Positions 42,447 to 55,211 of a DNA stretch of 64,000 nucleotides are shown here, one piece after another. Numbering within the stretch: position 1 is the first letter of the stretch; each line of letters starts with the position of its first letter. The translations under genes were made by a program, and so were the position numbers. The stretch is from Plasmodium coatneyi (lineage: Eukaryota > Apicomplexa > Aconoidasida > Haemosporida > Plasmodiidae). The stretch spans positions 1 through 64,000 of the forward strand of contig NC_033565.1 in assembly GCF_001680005.1 (NCBI RefSeq), given 5' to 3'. The notes beneath the pieces are model-generated. The model was not told the origin of the DNA. It saw only the letters and a list, made by a program, of their open reading frames with translations, and did no database searches.

Positions 42447-44181
42447 GGTTTACATATGTGCATTATTCTGTTGTACATATGTAATAACTTTATGTTATAA
42501 AATGTGTGATCACTTCTATACATATATATATGAATATAATGTGGATGCAAATTGTGCACATGTACAAATTTTTTTGCATGTAAAATTTTTGCATAAAATT
42601 TTTTGCATAGAACTTTTTTTGTATATAAAATTTTTTTGTATAAAATTTTTTTTTTTGTACAAACTATGGTATGATTGTACAAAATTTCTGTATAAACTGA
42701 ACGAGCTTCCCACGGATGGTTATCATAAACGATTACATATTATTACATACACTTCTTATTTTTCTTCCCTCAGCAGGTACATATTATTACTCAATTTTGT
42801 TAGGTGGCAATAACACTTTTATACGTATATGCAAAACTATTATTTTTTATATATAATTTTTGAGGCATAAGAAAATGTAGGAAGACATCTAATAAAGTAT
42901 CAAAATAAGGGGCAAGGAAAGGGAAGAGGGTAGAGTGGTCGAACTTCTTCCCATATACATCCCATTATGTACTCATTATATTTGCTGGATTTGTTATGGA
43001 CTATTGAGGGATGTTATAATTATATATTTACTTCCCTCCATTATTATATATATATATTAGTGTGTCACCTTTTTTTTTTTTTTGGATAAAGAATTTAAAT
43101 ATATATATATGTATATATATTTATTTTATGTTTTAGTGTTCTTAGGAAATTCCTAATATATATATATAGTGTACTCATATATGTTGAGTATTACTTCTTC
43201 CCTTCCCTTCCTTGAAGGGTGTATATTCATTAATATATATATGTATATAGTGTGGGGAGGAAAAGGAACGTGCACATATTTATAAAATAAATATATATAA
43301 GAGGAGAGAAATATGTAATATGTAAAAAAAAATTGTATTTAATTATAAATATAAGTACAAAAAAAAATATATATATATATGCGCACCTTCCCATAATAAT
43401 ACTTTTTACAGTGTACATTGTATTATTTATGATGTATTAATACTAGTACTTCTATATTTTTCCTTCCCCCTCTCCTGCCCGAATAAGCACATTATACATA
43501 GTTTATATATATATGGAATATGCACATTGTACCATGTGTTGAGCAATCCACACTTTTTCTCCCCAGTTTATATTATATTTTAAAATACTTTGCCTTCTTC
43601 TTTTTTTTTTTTTTTTATTTTGCTTTTTTTTTGGTTTGTTATGTATTCATTTCATATTAATAGTACGTTCTATTTTCTTTTTCCTTCCTTCTTTTTTTGG
43701 GGAAAGTAAATTTTTCCTTTTCAGTGCTACCTTTTCTACGATTTTATACATATAAAAATAAAATGTATGTTAAAAATTGTGGAGGTCGTCACACGCTTAG
43801 TGTAGTTTACTTAGTGGAGTGTTTGTGTCACACGCTTAGTGGAGGGAGTGTTTATCACTGAATTAGTGAGGGAATGTGTTTGTGCCACACTTAGTGGAGT
43901 CAAACTGTGCAGTTTACACTGAGTGAGGAAGTGCTTGTGTAACACTTAGTGGAGGTTTGCTACACTTAGTGAGAAGTTTACACTTAGTGTGGAGGTTGTC
44001 ACATTTAGTGGAGGGAGTGTGTTTGTTTGTTTGTGTTGCACTTAGTGGACGGAGTTTTTGTCACATGCTTAGTAGGGAGTGTTTGTCACATTTAATGAGG
44101 AGTGTTTGTTACACTTAGTAGAGGTTGTCACTTAGTGGAATTTGTCACACTTAGTGGAGGGAGGGGAGGGAAGCAGCAGCA
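42447..44181. other. AT-rich intergenic region
   Basis: 5' flank of the KIR, with T-rich repeats at 42,560-42,660 (units of TTTTTTGTATAAAATT), TA runs, then the CACTTAGTGGAGG array (listed). No gene is seen. Confidence 0.5.
43785..44165. repeat. CACTTAGTGGAGG minisatellite
   Basis: About fifteen irregular units built on CACTTAGTGGAGG and GTTTGTCACA, ending just before the stop codon of the KIR at 44.2-45.8 kb. A short repeated word with variable spacing. Confidence 0.85.
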
Positions 44182-45819
44182 TTACATACGTTGATAACGT
44201 ATATTTCGGTAATTCTGTTGCCCATTCCTTATTTTTCTATTATTATTTCTTGCTCCTTTGGATGTTGGTGGCTCACCACCATTATATATGGTAGAATGAT
44301 CATCTGTTGTTGAATAATCTGTCAAGAAGTCTGTTGAAGCATATGTAGAATCTTCGTTTATCAAAGTACTAAAAGTAGGCCCTGCTGATATTTTTACTCT
44401 TCTGGGAGCGTTGTTCCCGCTTCCGAAGAAAGTGTTTTGTATGCCGGAAGGTAAAAGATTGTACTGGAAGAAAAGTGAAGGAAAGAAGGGGAAAAAAAAA
44501 AGGGAAGGTCAGAAATATATATATACATATATATACACATGTATATATGTATATGTTGTTTATGTGTACTTACATATATATATACGTATGGATATATATA
44601 TATAGATATAGCTCTATTATAATTGTTGTAATTGTTATAATTGTTGCACTTACTTTATAAGAAAAAAATGCTAATATAGGTAGTCCTACTATTGTGCCCA
44701 GTGCAGAAGTGACACCAGTTACGATACCCCTACCACTATCATTACCCCCCTGTGGTAATGGTGATGTTGAATGATGTGATGGTAATGATTGACCTGTTGA
44801 TGCTAGTTCCTGCTGTTGTAATGCAGTAATTGCTAAGGACAACTGTTCTAAACAGGAATTGAGATTCTTCTCATCCTCTGTTTCTGGTGGAGGTTCCCCT
44901 CCTCCTGGGGACATTGCCTTCTGTTTTAGTTGTGATGGTGGTGGGATATTGTCCTTACTGTTGTCAGTATTTTTGAATTTGTCCCTAAATTTTTTACAGA
45001 AGTCATCATTCACAGTAATGGGACAGCTTGCTTCCACTTTTTTATAGGCGTCATCAGCTCCACCATCTGTACTATTTTCCTCAACTCCAGTTAGGTACGT
45101 GTCATATGCTCCATTACAAGAATTGCTACTCTCCTTTAGTTTTTTCCACATAGTTCGGTAGTCATAATAATAGTCAAAAACTTTTTTCCTCTCTTCGAAT
45201 GAATCCTCCTTAAAAGTGTTGTCCTCAGTACTCTGTTTACATTGTTTAATGAAGATGTTCAGTTTACTATAGATTTCTTTCATAGTATCGTGAAATGTAA
45301 ATTTGTGATTCAATTTCTTATATATTTTATGACCTAACCAATAATAAAAGAAATCACATATTGTTGAACAAGGTGGTGATTGATCCTTCTTCTCTGTGTT
45401 CACTTTAGATACGGTACACCAAGCATTGGCAATTTTAGTGGCACATTTTCTCTTATCATTACATTGCCCACCAGGTTCAAATTCCCTTAATTTATCATTT
45501 AAAATTCCCTCTACTCCTGATATCCATGTGCTGCTATGCTCACATTTATGTTCGCCACCATTCTGGTTTTCTTCGAATTTTTGATAGATTTGTTTGGAAG
45601 GTAAATTGTCCACACTGCACTCACTCTACAGGGAGGTTGTTCGCAACATCTATAAATGTGCATTCTTTATATTTTTTAAATTTATTGTGTATTACGCACT
45701 TAAAATGTTGTATGCATAATATGTATAATTGTTCATATTATAAAAGAATGAAGGAAGGAAAAGAAAAAAACAAAACCCCCTACCATTGCTGCTGTAGCCT
45801 TTTCCCCATTTGGTGCCAT
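44182..45819 (-). CDS. KIR: KIR protein
   Basis: Exons: 45784-45819 (M-A-P-N-G-E-K, 12 residues), 44654-45625, 44182-44463, phase 0, 429 residues. Exon 2 opens V-D-N-L-P-S-K-Q-I-Y, C-D-F-F-Y-Y-W-L-G-H, V-F-D-Y-Y-Y-D-Y, then a long Pro/Glu/Gln/Ser-rich stalk and a helix ending L-A-F-F-S-Y-K. The tail is Y-N-L-L-P-S-G-I-Q-N, ending I-R-Y-Q-R-M. The tail and its neighbouring intron repeats closely match the KIR at 14.9-16.5 kb, although the domains differ. Intact as read. Confidence 0.92.
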
Positions 45820-48800
45820 TTTTTCCTTATATACATTTTAATATATAGCAAATTTCTATTAAAATATGTTTATGTATGTATTCATAGAGCAATATTATTA
45901 TTATGTGAAAATTCTTCCTGTTCGGAAATGATTCCAGAAAGAATATAAAGAAAAGTTTTATTTTCTCTTAAGGGTGCACATATTGTTTAGTTATTACATG
46001 TTACCACGCACATATACATGCATTAAGTCATCGTACATGTATATATAATTAAAAGTGAAAAGTAGCAACAAACGAACAGCAAATAAAATAATAATAATGA
46101 AGGAACGATTAAATTTTCTGCATGCGCTATTCTTTATCCATGTTTTATTTTATTGGATTATATAGGTGATTGCTCATAGCACATTATATTACAATGTACA
46201 CGCCATCATAATTGTATATACAAGAATACCATTTTTTCCGGTGCTGAGTAAAAATTTTAATATATATATATATTACTTATTTTATATTTTATTGTTATGT
46301 ATGTGAAGGACGATTATAAAAAAGTTCTAATACAATTCAGCGTATATTCCCTGTATGGAATATTCCTTTTTGCTTCCCTTTTAAATATGTACATTTACCC
46401 ATATCTACTACGAATTGTACATTCATAAAATAAATGAAACGAGGATATATAATACACACAGAGGAATTATGCAAATGATATGTAAAAAAAAAAAAAAAAA
46501 AAGAAGTAAAAAAAAAAAAAAAAAAAGAAGTAAAAAAAAAAAAAAGAACCATATACAAGAATTTATATATGCACACCGTTTTACCATAATAATAATGGTA
46601 CTCGTTGATATATATATATATATATATATATACACTCTCCCCTTCCGTCTTTTATTCATTTATGTTGTATTAGTAATATGATAACTTCCCCATTTTTTTT
46701 TTCTTCTTTTTCTTCTTTTTTTTTGTGCTTGATGTGAGTATGTTTACAAATAATTCATTCATATATTATGTATATATGTGTGTGTCGCACACATAATAAT
46801 ATTATCATATGTGTAGGACTATGGACAAAGTACATTAGAAAGGAGTATTTATTAAAAAAGAAAGGAAATTGGGTACGTTCGTCTTATCGAACTGATGAGC
46901 AGTGAATGAACTTCTTCCTTCCGGTACCCCCACCCTCACCCCCTTCTATGTTCTATTCATATGCGTATGTGTGCATATGTACATTCTAGAAATTCTTGTT
47001 CATCTATGCCATCCATTCATTCATTTTGTTTTTTTCTTTTTCATTCTGTTGAAGAATAATTCTGGGGTGACTGTGCGGTATACTCCTTCTATTGAAAACG
47101 AGGGGGGGGGGGAGAGGGTACGCCCCGTCCTATGTGTATTCAGTATGGAAACATTTAAGTGGGCTCAAGACCTTACAGTCCTATTTAGGGGCACCCGCCA
47201 TATATGTATGTCTGGAACATCCCCCATATAACTTTGTACAGAAGAATTCCTTATATGTATGTGGGGAGAGAACGTATAGGGAACGTCTATAGGAAACACA
47301 AACAATACCTCCTTATAGACTGAATCTAACATTGTTCAGGACTATAAAGTATGTTTACTGTGTCAAATATTGGCAGTCGTGGAAATAGACATACATAATG
47401 GCCGTACACTGATTACATGTGGAAATGCCTTCTACACATTATGGGGGAAGGTGGTATCGTCTTATCATTTATGCACTGTGTGCAGACGATACATAACTTT
47501 CCCTTTCGCTACCCCCACATATATAGAAAGTAATATGGGTCTAGAGGAATCGATAGTGCAGCATAACGGAGCACACATTGCTTCTGTACAAAAAAACATA
47601 TTTTTCTCCCCAATATATATACAGTGTACTGTAGGCCCCCAAAAAATCAATAATACTACGAAAGAGGAAAGGGGACATGCGCAGAATCTACTCTTAAATT
47701 TCAGTTAATACTTTCCTCCTGACAATATATATATATATAACAATGCCTAAAAAAAAAACATACTGCACTTTGATTGGGTGTGTGTGTGCTGTTGTTGTTG
47801 TTGCACTTTGATTGGGTTTGTGTGTGTCCTGTTGTTGTTGTTGTAACAAGGATTGTTGTGGGTAATTGTTGTTGTACTTTGATTGGGTTTTAGTGTGTAG
47901 TAGTTTAATTAGGTTAATGTGTAGTACTTTGATTTGGGTTTTAGTGTGTCCTGTTGTATTAATTGGGTTAGTGGAGAAAATCAGAAAAAAAAAAAAAATT
48001 TTAAGTTTTAAAAAAAAAAAATTTTTTTCCTTCTGTGTGTAGAAATGTGTAATTTCCTTCTCTGCTCCACTTCTGCTTCCTTCCTTCCATGCAAAACTAT
48101 AGAGACGTACACTATTTCATATATAAGAATGAACAAACACAACAAAATAATCCACACTACAAACAAATATATTGTTACCACACAAATAGGTGCTGTTGTA
48201 CCACATATACATGAACGACAACAACGACAACCCTCCACACGTAAATAAATTTATAAATGGCGACCCCACAAATAACGACCACTATACATGTGTAACTAAT
48301 CATTCCTATGTATATATATAATCATTGTTATATATGTACATATATGTATTTATGTAACCGTTGTTATGTATATATGTATGTATATAATCATTGCTACATG
48401 TATTTATGTATGTATATATAATCATTGTTATATATGTACATGTGCTGGATGAAATATTGTACATGACGGGAAGAACTCATAAAACATCATGAATTTTATA
48501 AACCTCGTGAACTTTATGAACCTTCCATAAACCTGCTCAAACCTTCCTTAATTGCTTTATAATTAAATAAAAAGAGGGGAACCCGAGGAAGAATACGCAT
48601 TAATAAGTGAAGGAAAAATATATATTAAATACAGGGCAGCTCAGGTAGTATAGTGCACGTTCCATATTGGTGAGCTCTTCCTGTAGTGCGCCCCCATTCC
48701 TCTTTTTAATTATTCTGTGAATGCACAACATTACCTAAAATAAGTGTAAATATAAAGGAAAAAGGGATAAACAAAGGATTCCACATATATGAACTGTGCA

Positions 48801-49330
48801 CAGTACCTGTTAATAGTTTTTAATAACCCACACTTTTCAAATAACAATAAAACATATAAATGAATAGAATACATGCTCAAATATTTTCTCCTGCTCAGAA
48901 AAGATTACCCTCCCTTACATGCACGTAATAGTGCAAGTGTATAAATAGGAATTCAATATTTCAAATAAACGTGTATAAGCGAATAATATAGTTTATGAAT
49001 AATAAATGTATGAAAATTTTGCTCCCTGCCCCTTCCTGCTTTATTTTAAAAATTCCTTCATATATGGTTCACATTTTTATTCTTTAATTATATATATAAT
49101 AAGTCCACATATATATGTAGGTAATGTGTTATGGTTGCTCAGAAGAATTAAAAAATATATACATTATTATTGAAGAAAAAGGAGGGAAAGAAAAAGTAAA
49201 AATTCCCAACATTCCACTATTCATGATCATTATAAAATAAGCATAAGTGCTTGCACACTCAAATTATAGTAAATGTATGAACAAATACAAAAAAAATCTT
49301 TGGAACAGTATACATAAATATATATGAACA
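45820..49330. other. Long gene-poor stretch
   Basis: About 3.5 kb without a convincing gene. It contains an A tract with GAAG breaks (46,480-46,545), a TA microsatellite (46,605-46,630), a more complex section at 46,900-47,710, the TTGATTGGGTTT array (listed), and TA-rich repeats near 48,300-48,430. An open frame at 47,370-47,708 (+, 112 codons) has an ordinary amino-acid mix but matches nothing I recognise and has no family signature. The right end is the 5' flank of the next KIR. Confidence 0.5.
47765..47965. repeat. TTGATTGGGTTT / GTTGTTGTT repeat
   Basis: Four to six irregular copies of a unit with CACTTTGATTGGGTTTGTGTG and a GTTGTTGTTGTT triplet run. Non-coding. Confidence 0.8.
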
Positions 49331-50733
49331 ATGGAAGAGGTACTCACAACTATTCCCCTATACAAAATGGATACATTAATCTGAACATATAATACTCTAT
49401 GCGCAATATAATAGGGAAATTGTAAAAGTACACACAAATAAAAATATGTGTACTTGCTTAATTACACTTGTAGAATCCATTTTTGGAGCTGCTACCTTCT
49501 CATCAAAATTTCTATGATATACTCGATGGGGACCTTGACACATACAAAGATGGCTGCACAACGGAATTAAGTAGTCTCAATGCATTAAAGAGTAAGATGG
49601 GATCCCATGCTGATAACATTCTGAACGCCGCATGTTACGTTTACAAGGAATATGGAAAAGGCAGATTTTTCACAAGGGAAACCTGTTACTTTCTTTATTT
49701 CTGGATTGGAGGTTTATTATCTAAAGGCTCTGCAAGTACCACCTTCAAAAAAAACCTAAATGACATTTGTTCCAAAATGATGGATAACAAGGTTTTTGGA
49801 ACTCATGGCTGTAAAAATATATGCGACGAAATTGATATTAACACTTTCAAGGATAGAAAAGCAGTGTTTGATTTTTTATATGACCATACTACTGTACGTG
49901 CATTATTAAAGAATGGTGGATCGAACGTTGTTAATGAATGTGAAAGTTACATTGACAAAGTTAAAACAGCAGAAACTGCAATGACAACACATTGTACAAA
50001 AGGTAATAGCTACAATTACTGTCAAAATTTTTGGACGCCGAATGGTGCCACCATTCAAGGGGCACGGTCCAAGTTGGAAGGTGCATTAAAATTGGCACAA
50101 CAAAGAATAGCAGAGGCAATAAAAGTAGCACAAACAGCAGCCACCAAAGAAAAAGACCAAGCCGTAAGTAAAGCTACTACAACGTCTTCCATCTCTTCCA
50201 TCCTTGGTACCTTAGCAACAATTGGTGCTCCTTACTTTCTATATAAGGTAATAATATACAATTAAAAGTGAAATAATGTAAGTAAGAGTACTTCTACCAC
50301 CCTAACAACTTACCTACCGCCTAACAACTCACCTACCACATAACAACCTTCGCTTCCACCTAACAACCCACCTACCACCAAACAACCTTCCTTCCACCCA
50401 CCTAACAAACTTCCTTTCATTCAGTATAAACCATGGTCTTCTTGGTTTGGTAATCATTCTTCTGGTAATAGTGCAGGAAGAAGTAATAGAAGGAAGGGAA
50501 GGTCCACCATCAGGAATGAATTCGACACATTAACAGAAGCCTCAACAACAGCGGACGCTTCCAGCATAGCAGATTGCACAGAAGATACTTCTACCATATA
50601 TGATAGATCATCAAAAAGAGGAACAAGAGAAGGAAGAACAAGAACAGCAGGAACAAATGCCAATAATAATATTAATACACCAGGTCATCGACAAAATATA
50701 GGTCACCAAAATATAGGTTATGGTCGTATGTAA
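49331..50733 (+). CDS. KIR: KIR protein
   Basis: Exons: 49331-49339 (M-E-E), 49474-50247, 50425-50733, phase 0, 363 residues. Exon 2 opens L-E-L-L-P-S-H-Q-N-F-Y, C-Y-F-L-Y-F-W-I-G-G, V-F-D-F-L-Y-D-H, an Ala/Gln/Lys-rich helical stalk, and a helix ending A-P-Y-F-L-Y-K. The tail is Y-K-P-W-S-S-W-F-G-N-H-S-S-G-N, ending N-I-G-Y-G-R-M, nearly the same as the tail relic at 1.9-2.2 kb and the partial KIR at 63.5 kb. The intron carries CCTAACAACCCACCTACCACC repeats. Downstream, AAGAAACAAAATGACCATTC (50,822-50,841) is followed by a pyrimidine tract. Intact as read. Confidence 0.92.
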
Positions 50734-52095
50734 CACCGCCGTTCTGTAACACCTGAAGGAAGGGACGAACACAAATAACCGGCGCACACATTTTTTATAT
50801 GCAGTATGTGTATGGGAAAGAAACAAAATGACCATTCTTTTTTCCTCAATTCCTTTTTCCTCCATTCCTTTCTTTCCCTTTCCTTCTTTTTTATTCCTTT
50901 TCTTCATATTTCATTATTTTTTTTTTCCTTTTTTTCTTCATATTTCATTACTTTCCTTTTTTTCCTTTTTTGTTTTTTTCTGTAGTTCACAAAAAATAAG
51001 CATATTATGTACGTTACGTTATTTTTAATGTGTTGCAGGTCACACTCATGAACTCATTCAAGAAATTGTTGGTATATATAAATGACATTTATTTTATACT
51101 ATTACATTTTCTTAATTGTAGAATAGTTAGGAAAAAACTTGTTTTTTTTCCCTCTATCCAATATAATTCTTCCTCTTTTGCCGTTAAATGAAGTCACAGT
51201 TTTTAAAGGAATATATATTTTCACAATATAGAATAAATTTTAATTTTATAAGATACAAAAATTTTCGAGCTGAAGTGAAGAAAAGAACTCTGTTGCATAT
51301 TGTTAAAAGGGAAAAAAAAGAAGTGGTTCTATATATATAAAAAAATATTTTTTATTTGCACATATTTTACATAATAATATTACTCCATCTACCACCCCCT
51401 CCCCCCATCAACACCCCCCTTCTGGCGAAAACAACACATATATTTACCATATGCTGAAAATTTGAACAACTAAGTTCCAAGGAACGTTTCTATACTTTTA
51501 TATGAATGTATAGAGGAAGAGATCTAATTTAGGCTCCAATTCCATCGTTATTTTTTTCAACATTATATCTACGTTGAAAGAAAAAAAAATTTTTGAGCGC
51601 AAGCATATGCACATACATAGTTCTGATCTATGGATTTGAGCAAATCGGCCCTACTACACCGGTCAGAGAACCGTGACATATAATAGGGAAGTGTGGGCTA
51701 TTTTATTTAAAAAAATATGAACCATTTCAGCTAATTTTTAAGCAATATAAAATGTGTTCGAATCAATTTTTTTCGCAACTTGATTCAAATTACCACATAA
51801 CTTTTGCATTAATTAGTATTGTTCACATTCTAATTAATTTCGAAAATTTAGAAAAAAAAAGTTACATGTACACACACACCTACAATGAAAACAACAAAAA
51901 GTAGTATATATATCTCGCGCACAGAGCAACACACAATTGATTGAATTTAACACGTTCTCTAAGCAGAAGGAAGAGTAAAAATAGTCATCATACAATCCAT
52001 TTAATGTTAATTTAAAAAGAAATTTTATTTTATACTTTTTTTACATTATAAAAGAAAAAGAACAAAAAGAATAAAAGTAAAGGAGCAAAATAAAA
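50734..52095. other. Intergenic region
   Basis: KIR downstream element and pyrimidine tract (50,822-50,985), then AT-rich DNA. A short stretch at about 51,630-51,705 is less AT-rich than its surroundings, but no gene or RNA fold was recognised. Confidence 0.5.
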
Positions 52096-52896
52096 ATGGC
52101 ACCTTTAACCTCTGTGAAGCTACTCATACTTAGCTTAATACTTTATTCCTCGTGGGCACAACATACTAACTACGTAAGATTAGAAGCTTCCGTTACAGTT
52201 TTTTTTAGAAATTTAGCGCACACATATTTATTATGAACAAAGTTTTTATGCTTTTTTAATAAAAATAGGAAAGGAAAAAAAAATATTTTTTTTTCCTTCC
52301 CTCTTTTCCTTTTTTTTTAGGTGAGTGCATTAGGTACATATGATTCATCAGATTCAAGCAGTTCAAGCAGTGAAGGATCATCATCAACAAGAAGTGTTCG
52401 AACTGGTACAAAAACGCAATTACCAAATCACTTTTATAGTAGAAGTTATAATAATGAAGACGACCCCCCTTTTAAAAGCTCCTTCCTAAATGAACCATAT
52501 GAAGGAGGGAATAAAAGAAATAAAAAAAATACAAGTGTTAAGGACAAATGTCGAACAATGTGCAAAAAATTTTATCATGATTTTCGTCGAGGAATGAAAC
52601 ATAGAACCTTACTATTCGTTGTACTACTTATGGTGGCAATTTTCTTTCTAATTATATGTTTCATGAGCTTAAATATGGGCGCTATTAACAGTTGCCTCTC
52701 AACATTTTCAACAGGGAAGGAAAAAATTATTGATTCTTTTACTAAGTTATCCTCGAGCACTTCAACATGGGCACCTGCAATTTCTACATTCATTGGACTT
52801 ACTATGTTGGTTGCTTTATTAGCATTTTATTATTACCGAGCTCGAAAAAAATATATCCAACGTTCCAAATACAAAATTCACAAATACAAACCATAA
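52096..52896 (+). CDS. Two-exon putative exported membrane protein, copy 2
   Basis: Exon 1, 52096-52173 (26 residues: M-A-P-L-T-S-V-K then a hydrophobic stretch to H-T-N-Y). Exon 2, 52321-52896, after a 147-base intron ending in a T tract and TTAG; phase 0, 217 residues. The N-terminus looks like a signal sequence. A Ser-rich acidic section (S-D-S-S-S-S-S-S-E) and a basic section follow, then K-D-K-C-R-T-M-C / H-D-F-R-R. There are two membrane helices (roughly residues 128-150 and 180-200) and a basic C-terminus with Y-K-I-H-K-Y-K-P. The layout and the C-x-x / D-F-x-R segment match the gene at 12,907-13,692. Family name not recognised. No obvious R-x-L-x-E motif. Confidence 0.78.
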
Positions 52897-53259
52897 TCAA
52901 AAATTACAAATTATAAATACAAATAAAAACTATAATCAAAGTTATAAATTGTAAGTTGTAAATCTAAATCAAGATCATAATCCAAACACAAATACAAATA
53001 AAAATACAAATCGAAGTCAACATGTTGAGTATGGAGCCCTTTTTTTCTTCCCATTCCTTTCTAATAGGAAAGAATTCCTTATTCTAAATAATATATGTTA
53101 TTTAAATTAAAAAAAAAAATGATTATTTTAAGTAATATGCATTTCAAATAAAAAAGTGGTCTAGACAATTTATGTGTACATTGGTGGCACGTTATTGTAG
53201 GAAGAGCAATATACCTTTAGCTATATGTTCCTAATCATATAGGAACATACATATATATG

Positions 53260-53300
<41 letters not shown>

Positions 53301-55211
53301 GTATATGTATATATGTTATATATGTATGTGTATATAGTAAATATTCATATATGTATATATACATGGAGGGGACACACATTTATACCATTGTTCACCTGTT
53401 GGCTGCTGTATTATTAGAGTCCACTTCAACGAATGTTATAGCAATACATTCTAAATAGGAAAGTATCCCCCCTCCTGATCAGTGTGAGCAGTCCACTCTA
53501 CATTCATAATGTACAAATATTAGTGCAGAATACAAGGAATATTGGAATAATTTCATATACCATTCACATGAATGTCATTTATAACCTCGTATTTTATGTG
53601 CATAATGTTCAAACACTAATACAGGGCGGGAAGGAATGTGGGCACATATCACATAGTGGACGATTCGTAAAGCACATAAAATCATTCCCGTCTTACCACG
53701 TCCTTTTATTGGTTAAACGATACATGGTATGCAGGTTACATATATATGGGTATATAAAGCTTATATATATATATGGGTATATAAAACTTATATATATATA
53801 GGTATATACAACTTATATATATATATGGGCATATATCGCTTTACGGCAATAGTAGTATGATTCTAAAAGGGTGGGTTGTCCGATCGACTCACCTCCGCGT
53901 GCACTTGTTAAAAGTATGTTGCACGACATATTTTTACACGAAAAGGAAAAAGTCCAAAAAAAAATGAATAAAAAAATTTTTAAAAAAATAATAAATTAAT
54001 AAACAAAAATTAATAAAATGGAATGAACACGAAAAGGGGAAAGTACACTTTAATATATATATACAAAGAACATAATTCACAATATCCACTTAAGAAGGAA
54101 GAAGAAAAAAGGAGTGAAAATGCTCAATATGAATGAATTAAAAGTGCATTCACTATATGAACAGGTTCTAATTAAAATGTCAGGTATATGGGAAGTAGTG
54201 TTTGTAGTTTAAATAGTATAATTTAAAATTTTCACTTTAGGGTGAAAAAGAAAGAAAAGGAATTTTTCATTTTAGAAGGAAAAGGAAAGGAAAAGAAAGA
54301 ATTCTTTTTTTTAGAAGTGAAAGGTAGGAAAATAATTCTTCCCTTTAGGAAGGAAATTACATCTTTTAAAGGAAAAAGGTGGAAGGAAGTGAAATTTTTC
54401 ATTTTAGGAGGAAAGGAGAAAGGAAGGGAAAAGAAAAGGGGTTCTTCAGTGTAGGAGGAAAGAAACGAAGGAAAAAAAATTGAATTTTTAAAAAAAAAAG
54501 GGAAAAGAAAAGAAAATTACAGTTTTAAAGGAAAAAGAAATGAAGAAGGTCAGCTCGAAAATAATAACACAATATATATATGTACATATTATATATAAAT
54601 GAAAAACTCCAATAACGTACTTATCATAAAAATAGAATAAAAGAAGAATGTTTAAGGAAGAAAAAAAACAAAAAATGAAAAAATAAAAATAAAAGGAGAA
54701 AAAAGAAGAAGCAAAAAATTATCATTCTTACATAAATAATAAGTGAAAGGAAAAAGAGGAAAAATTATACATACATATACACATACATATATATCCTTGT
54801 TTAAAAGTAAATGTATTAAAGTGTACACATCAGGGGTGAAAGGAACGAAATAAAAAACAAAAAAACAAAAAATTTCTCTTCCCCTAAAAAAAAAAAGAAG
54901 CAAAAAAAAAGAAAAGAAGAAAAAATTACCATTCTTACATAAATCGTAAGTGAAAGAAAAAAGATATATATATATAAATGCTACATATATATATACATAT
55001 ATATATATATATATGCATCAACCATATATATATGTCGAAGGAAGAAAAAGGGGAAAAACAGCACATACACAACCTACACAAACACACAACATTTTATAAC
55101 ACTTCATTTTTATAACACAAAAATTTCCTTATACAAGGCAAAAGGAGGGAAAGAAAAAAGAGAAAAAATCATATATATATACACAAACATATGCACATAT
55201 GCATATGAATA
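52897..55211. other. AT-rich intergenic region
   Basis: Immediately downstream, AAATACAAAT-type repeats (52,900-53,020). TA microsatellites at 53,250-53,340. A stretch at 53,365-53,460 resembles the decayed coding stretch at 17.6-17.75 kb (CTGTTGGCTGCTG, AGTCCACTT-AACGAAT, TAGGAAAGTA in the same order). 54,235-54,470 holds purine repeats with GAATTTTTCATTTTAG. The remainder is A-rich. No intact gene. Confidence 0.55.

Noticed and set aside
46902..47231. Plus-strand frame beginning N-E-L-L-P-S-G, reminiscent of a KIR start
   Set aside because: Only the L-L-P-S word matches; no domain, helix or splice pattern follows.
47370..47708. 112-codon frame with normal-looking composition
   Set aside because: No recognised motif, neighbour or splice context; kept only as a remark in the intergenic entry.
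51630..51705. Patch richer in G and C, considered as an RNA gene
   Set aside because: No tRNA arms, conserved RNA boxes or clear stem could be recognised by eye.
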